64,000 nucleotides of DNA, from the NCBI RefSeq assembly GCF_046630445.1, contig NC_092341.1, positions 7,380,001 through 7,444,000 of the forward strand. Reading direction: 5' to 3'. The translations under genes and the position numbers were made by a program. Under the pieces are notes generated by a model that was not told the origin of the DNA, did no database searches, and was given only the letters and a program-made list of their open reading frames with translations. Positions 60,601 to 64,000 of this stretch are shown here, piece by piece. Numbering within the stretch: position 1 is the stretch's first letter; each line of letters begins with the position of its first letter. Origin of the DNA: Rutidosis leptorrhynchoides (Eukaryota; Streptophyta; Magnoliopsida; Asterales; Asteraceae).

Positions 60601-61640
60601 ATCTCACCATGATACGGCCGAGTAGCGAGAATGTGGGTCCTACCAATATAAGAAATCAAGGTTTTACGATGTTTGATGGGTTAACGCAGAGTCAGAAACA
60701 ACCACCATCAAATGGGATGTGGATGCCGGAGTCTGCTCCTCCGAGACATTACGATTCACGTTATCAGCATGTATCTAATGGAAATAATAGAGGTGGGTCC
60801 CACACCCGTGTCTACAACCCAACTAATATGCAGGTTTTGGAAGCGTATAACAGTTGCAATAGCGGTTATCATCATAACGGAACAGTCAACATGCCATTTG
60901 GTCAAACGTATGCGACAAACATGGATAATGATAAGGGTAAGACCATGATTGACTTGGATCTAAACGTTGTGGCTCCAAATGCCGTTGAAGATCATAACTT
61001 TACAGAATCTTTAAATTTGAAAAATCCGAAGCATGTGGGTCCACTAGATTCTTCTTACGCTAATGATGCCATACCCGCAATGCAATTATTAAGTCTAATG
61101 GATGCAGGAAAGTCAAGTCAACCATTCAGTATGAATAGTCAAAAGCTCATACCAAAACCTCCTTCTCCTTGTTATGGTCAATGCAGGTCAACTGTGACCG
61201 GAAAAACAAACCCAATTGTCAACCCTCACGTTACATACTCGAGCTTGAGACCCGGAGTTCATAATCCCATTGGAACATCGTTTTCTAGTGTGTTTCAAAA
61301 TGGTCAAAATGTTAAGATGAATTTTAGTCATGGTCAACAAGCTTATTATAAACCACAAGAGGATAAATCAAGAGGTTGCAGACCAGATGACTCGTATACG
61401 TTTCCTCTTCCATGGCATGCAACTGAAGATCGATATAAACAGGTCAACAGAGTATTTAGGTCAAGATTTGACTCTTCAGCAACTGAGATCTGCACGGTCA
61501 ACTTAAACCCGGCCGATTTTAGCTTACCAGGACCCGAAAATATTTATATGATTGGTGTTGAAGATCTGAAATATAAGGGAAAATATGTATCAGGGAACAC
61601 TAATGGACCAAAGAAGCAAAGATTAGACAAAGTGCATTAA
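57653..61640 (+). CDS. EMF1: EMBRYONIC FLOWER 1-like Polycomb protein (three coding exons, 965 codons)
   Basis: Exons 57653-57846, 58853-60242 and 60327-61640. The junctions are CG|GTAAGT, CAG|A, CTG|GTACTA and TATAG|GAT, and the phases join cleanly (2,898 nt including stop). The N-terminus (IDSLSINLGIIKEKVSVQKC, RHFSIR, then GYTAGRRE) matches the conserved EMF1 start (KINSISIDL...KCDHFSMRGFVAE). WLCQGC is near residues 97-102 and the hallmark RRKARKVRLLKELL near 243-256. A His-rich run is near 285-305. LGLGLSLNY (about 441) and DLDLN (about 737) resemble EAR repression motifs, and the C-terminus has TVNLNPADFSLP and a basic end. EMF1 acts in the nucleus with Polycomb complexes, keeps H3K27me3 targets silent and delays flowering in Arabidopsis. 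The Arabidopsis protein is about 1,100 residues, so this one is somewhat shorter. It appears intact. Confidence 0.88.
58175..58405. repeat. Intronic repeat block with GACCGTGTTT tandem units
   Basis: Outer related copies GGTTGCAAAAATCG...ACTCGGTGAGTACTCGG (58176) and AAGTTGCAAAAATTGAGTAC (58365) enclose about five GACCGTGTTT/GACCGTATTT units (58311-58362). CG-rich compared with the rest of the intron. Confidence 0.8.
58450..58705. mobile_element. Stowaway-type MITE (256 bp) in EMF1 intron 1
   Basis: Ends CTCCCTCCGTCCC and GGGACGGAGGGAG are the Stowaway (Tc1/mariner) termini, flanked by TA (58448-58449 and 58706-58707). The interior is AT-rich and non-coding. Confidence 0.93.
60243..60326 (+). 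other. EMF1: EMF1 coding intron 2 (84 bp)
   Basis: CTG|GTACTATTTTG to TTTATAG|GATTTT, phase 0; T-rich, typical of short plant introns. Without removal the frame would stop at once. Confidence 0.85.
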
Positions 61641-61930
61641 TGGACAATAGTAAAGTAAGTTTGTGATCGCCGAAAAGGCAGAGAGGTATGGGCGCGTATA
61701 CTTAATATGCCGTAAACTTGAATAATAAGCTGTATATATCCTGAATTTCATTCGCGCTTTCTTGTAACAGTTCATAGATTTGAGTTCCTTTGTGACATTG
61801 CTGTTTGAGATATTTTGTTGTTTTATACTCAGATTTGACCGTGAGACTTTTCTTTTGTTGTTGTTGTTTATGCTTCAATCTAAGTTATGCAAGTATTGTT
61901 ACTTCAATCAATAAATAGTTATTAAACTTA
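61641..61930 (+). terminator. EMF1: EMF1 3' UTR and poly(A) signal
   Basis: AATAAA at 61910-61915 in a T-rich context, with an upstream TTTGTTGTTGTTG-type element near 61853-61869. The cleavage site is expected 15-30 bp downstream. Confidence 0.6.
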
Positions 61931-63478
61931 TGTAGTTTGACCTTATGCTTGTTATTGTATACTACCTATATTGTGTTACATGTTACGTGTTACTCATATA
62001 TAGCCAGACATTTGATGCAACCGGTGCTGTTTAAACTGAGCCGATCTGCAAGTTGCAGACTATCTGCAAATGAGATTTACTTGAATCATAACCTAACAAT
62101 ATTACAATTTATTGTTGATCAACAGAACCACTACGGCTTACTTAACTAAAGCGCATTTAGTCATGATTTCGAACTCCATTCCGTTGCTAATAGATTCATA
62201 ATCGCTTGAACCTTGCATGATTTGACCCAAAAACCATTTGACAGGATCAAGGGGCTCAAATGGCATCCAAATAAATTTTATATGCACAAATTACTTGTAG
62301 ATCATATGACTAAATAAATTTACTTTGCTGCGAAAAACATTTTTTATCATTAATTGAAAAATATGTACGACTAAAAGTGCTCCGAACCATGACAAGCTTC
62401 TTCACAGGGACATTAGTGCCACATCAGCACTTCCTCGTCAGGACTAACACAGGACTAAACACTACCAACCATGACATACTTCCTCATAAAAACTGGGACC
62501 CAATGTATTATTTTGATTAATCAAATGTACAAGCAAAGAAGCAAAAAGTACCACTTCCTATTCCAGTTTGTCCGTGCTCCATTGTGCTTGAGAAGGAAAG
62601 GAACAAGAGTGAGGCACCTAGGGCGGAAGAAGGGCGGCTTGATGGAGGCTTGGTGTCATCGGCGCCCTGCAGGGCGCGAGGGAGGGCGGGGGTGAAGAAG
62701 GTACTGATGGGAGCACTCTAAGAGTAATCTAGAAAATAAGTTATCTTGGATCTCTATATTGGAGATGATAATGTCGGCAGGGTGGTGTACATTCGCTTCA
62801 ACTATGTATTTGGAATTGCAAATAAAACTGTTAGAATAAATGTCAAATTTGCTATTTTCCTACATTTTGAATGTCACTTTAACTTATAAAACTGTAACCA
62901 AAATTTTAAATGTCATTTTAACCTACAAAACAGTAACCAAAATTTGATAAAAGTAATCGTAAGTAATTACAAAATTTACGGGCCGTTCTCCAGAATGATT
63001 TATAATGTAGGTTAATACTTCAATGGCTTCATGAAACAATATTAGATTGAAAGATCAATTTGCACAAGATTAGACACCATAATGGATTCTCATTTGAGTC
63101 ACCATGATTCATGAATTGAAATTTCATCAAGGTCTTATTGCCACTTGCATATACATATCAGCAATGAACAACCAAAACTCTGATTCAATAATCTTAAAAT
63201 AAAGAGAGAAAAACGATCATTTCACCATAGCAAGATTTGAGAAAGCAGTAGAGACCTTTCCTCTACTGAAGAGGTGAAGTAATACAAGAACCATGTTCAT
63301 GAAATTGAACAACAAAACACAATCAATTTGACTTGTCTGAAAATATAATCCTACAAGTTACAAATTCGACTTTTCCATTACTCAATTTCTAAGTTGCTAG
63401 TAGGATACATGATCAAAATGCACGACAGAATCTGCAAATTCCAACTTTAGCATGTCATCTAGCTACTATCATAGACTC
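61931..63478. other. Convergent intergenic region
   Basis: No gene is seen. A GC-rich patch at 62615-62700 contains the palindrome GGCGCCCTGCAGGGCGC. At 62855-62948 a unit of about 60 bp (ATGTCACTTTAACTTATAAA, then ACTGTAACCAAAATTT) occurs twice. The right part is probably the 3' UTR of the minus-strand gene that follows. Confidence 0.5.
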
Positions 63479-64000
63479 TCACTTCCTATATGGATGAAAC
63501 CTTCCACTACCACTGCTTCCACTATTACCATTATCGTACCCTTTACTACCATCATACCCGTATCCATATCCGTATCCAGATCCACCTCCAGCTGCCCTAC
63601 CAAACCCCTTACCACCATACCCACCAGAACCTCCACTACCACTTCCATAACCACCCCTACCTCCGCCATAGCCAGCAGACCCGCCACCATAACCACTGTA
63701 ACCAGCACCTGCATATCCAGCACCACCATACATAGGGCCACCAAACCCATACCCATACCCGTATCCACCATAACCAGGATAAAAACCCGCAGAGCTACTT
63801 CCATAGCCTCCCCCATAACCACCATCATAACCAGAATAACCACCACCATAATCATCATACCCTCTGTCTGCTTTTCCACCATATCCACCTCCATACCCAG
63901 ATGAACCCCTACCAAAACCCCTTCCATAACCTCCACTGCCACTTCCATAACCACCACCACCACGGCGGGACCTGTTGTCATATGAGAAATCACCACCTCC
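63479..64000 (-). CDS. Glycine/tyrosine-rich protein, C-terminal part (likely hnRNP-like RNA-binding protein)
   Basis: An open frame of 173 codons enters from the window edge and ends at a stop at 63479-63481. Composition is Gly, Tyr and Ser rich: YDNRSRRGGGGYGSGSGGYG near the start, then GYGGGYGGKADRGYDDYGGG, PGYGGYGYGYGFGGPMYGGA and the end SGRFHPYRK. RGG-like spots are few. The SYDNRSRRGG start and FHPY-type end recall the low-complexity tail of plant two-RRM hnRNP-like proteins, but no RRM lies in the window, so the assignment is tentative. A generic glycine-rich protein is the alternative. Such tails promote RNA binding and condensate formation. Tail-to-tail with EMF1. The ATG-initiated shorter frame at 63733 is internal. 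Confidence 0.65.
   Translation of the reverse strand, partial: GGGDFSYDNRSRRGGGGYGSGSGGYGRGFGRGSSGYGGGYGGKADRGYDDYGGGYSGYDGGYGGGYGSSSAGFYPGYGGYGYGYGFGGPMYGGAGYAGAGYSGYGGGSAGYGGGRGGYGSGSGGSGGYGGKGFGRAAGGGSGYGYGYGYDGSKGYDNGNSGSSGSGRFHPYRK

Noticed and set aside
61937-62149. ORF downstream of EMF1
   Set aside because: Starts beyond the poly(A) signal, with no domain or composition suggesting a gene.
63469-63996. Met/Val-rich minus-strand ORF and Thr/Ile-rich plus-strand ORF (63452-63904)
   Set aside because: Other-frame readings of the Gly-rich repeats; the Gly/Tyr frame is open from the edge and has a biased composition typical of real Gly-rich tails.

Overview
The window is plant nuclear DNA, most likely from a eudicot of the daisy family (Asteraceae). 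This rests on one host gene (an EMBRYONIC FLOWER 1 homologue with plant-type introns), on Tekay-, Athila- and Tat-type LTR retrotransposons, and on LTR termini beginning TGTGACAACCCGG or TGTAACGACCC, which I associate with Asteraceae chromoviruses. The family assignment is inference.

Positions 1 to about 52,150 are one retrotransposon nest. The outermost layer is a Tat-clade element, seen as a Gag piece (8896-10165) and, 36 kb later, a protease piece, an antisense ORF, a polypurine tract and a 3' LTR (46672 to about 52,150). Into it went a Tekay-like element (2870-8895), whose leader abuts a reverse-oriented chromoviral LTR (1-2869), and a second broken chromovirus (10166-13856 and 46222-46671). 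An Athila element on the minus strand (13857-46221, target duplication GAGGT) sits in the 3' LTR of that chromovirus. The Athila element is itself interrupted twice. In its integrase lies a Tekay-like element (27256-39070, duplication GTTCC). In its downstream ORF lies a compound insertion: a reverse solo LTR (18286 to about 19,967) and an Athila-related non-autonomous element (19968-25268). By-eye LTR divergence is about 5-6% for the Athila element and about 2.6% for the Tekay-like element inside it, which agrees with the nesting order. All are fossils.

Positions 52,150-55,900 are AT-rich and hold small elements: a 733-bp Mutator-like foldback element with a CpG-rich core and 9-bp target duplications, three long (TA)n tracts, a Helitron-like end beside a small foldback, and a tandem duplication. 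Positions 55,930-61,920 hold the EMF1 gene (plus strand; one 5'UTR intron, two coding introns, 965 codons, apparently intact). Its first coding intron contains a Stowaway MITE and a 10-bp tandem repeat. The window ends with the C-terminal part of a glycine-rich, probably RNA-binding protein on the minus strand (63479-64000), tail-to-tail with EMF1.

The most unusual signals are in the 3' regions of the two Athila-group elements. First, a dense array of short stem-loops whose stems differ in sequence but stay complementary around a near-constant ACTTTA loop (16517-17511), with the same loop and stem idea in the related element (22246-22777). Second, an element-specific 11-nt polypurine tract present three times in each element, with hairpins next to most copies. 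Third, a GC-rich AGCGGCGCTTTTGG-type motif array in the Athila LTRs and again in the spacer between pol and the downstream ORF.
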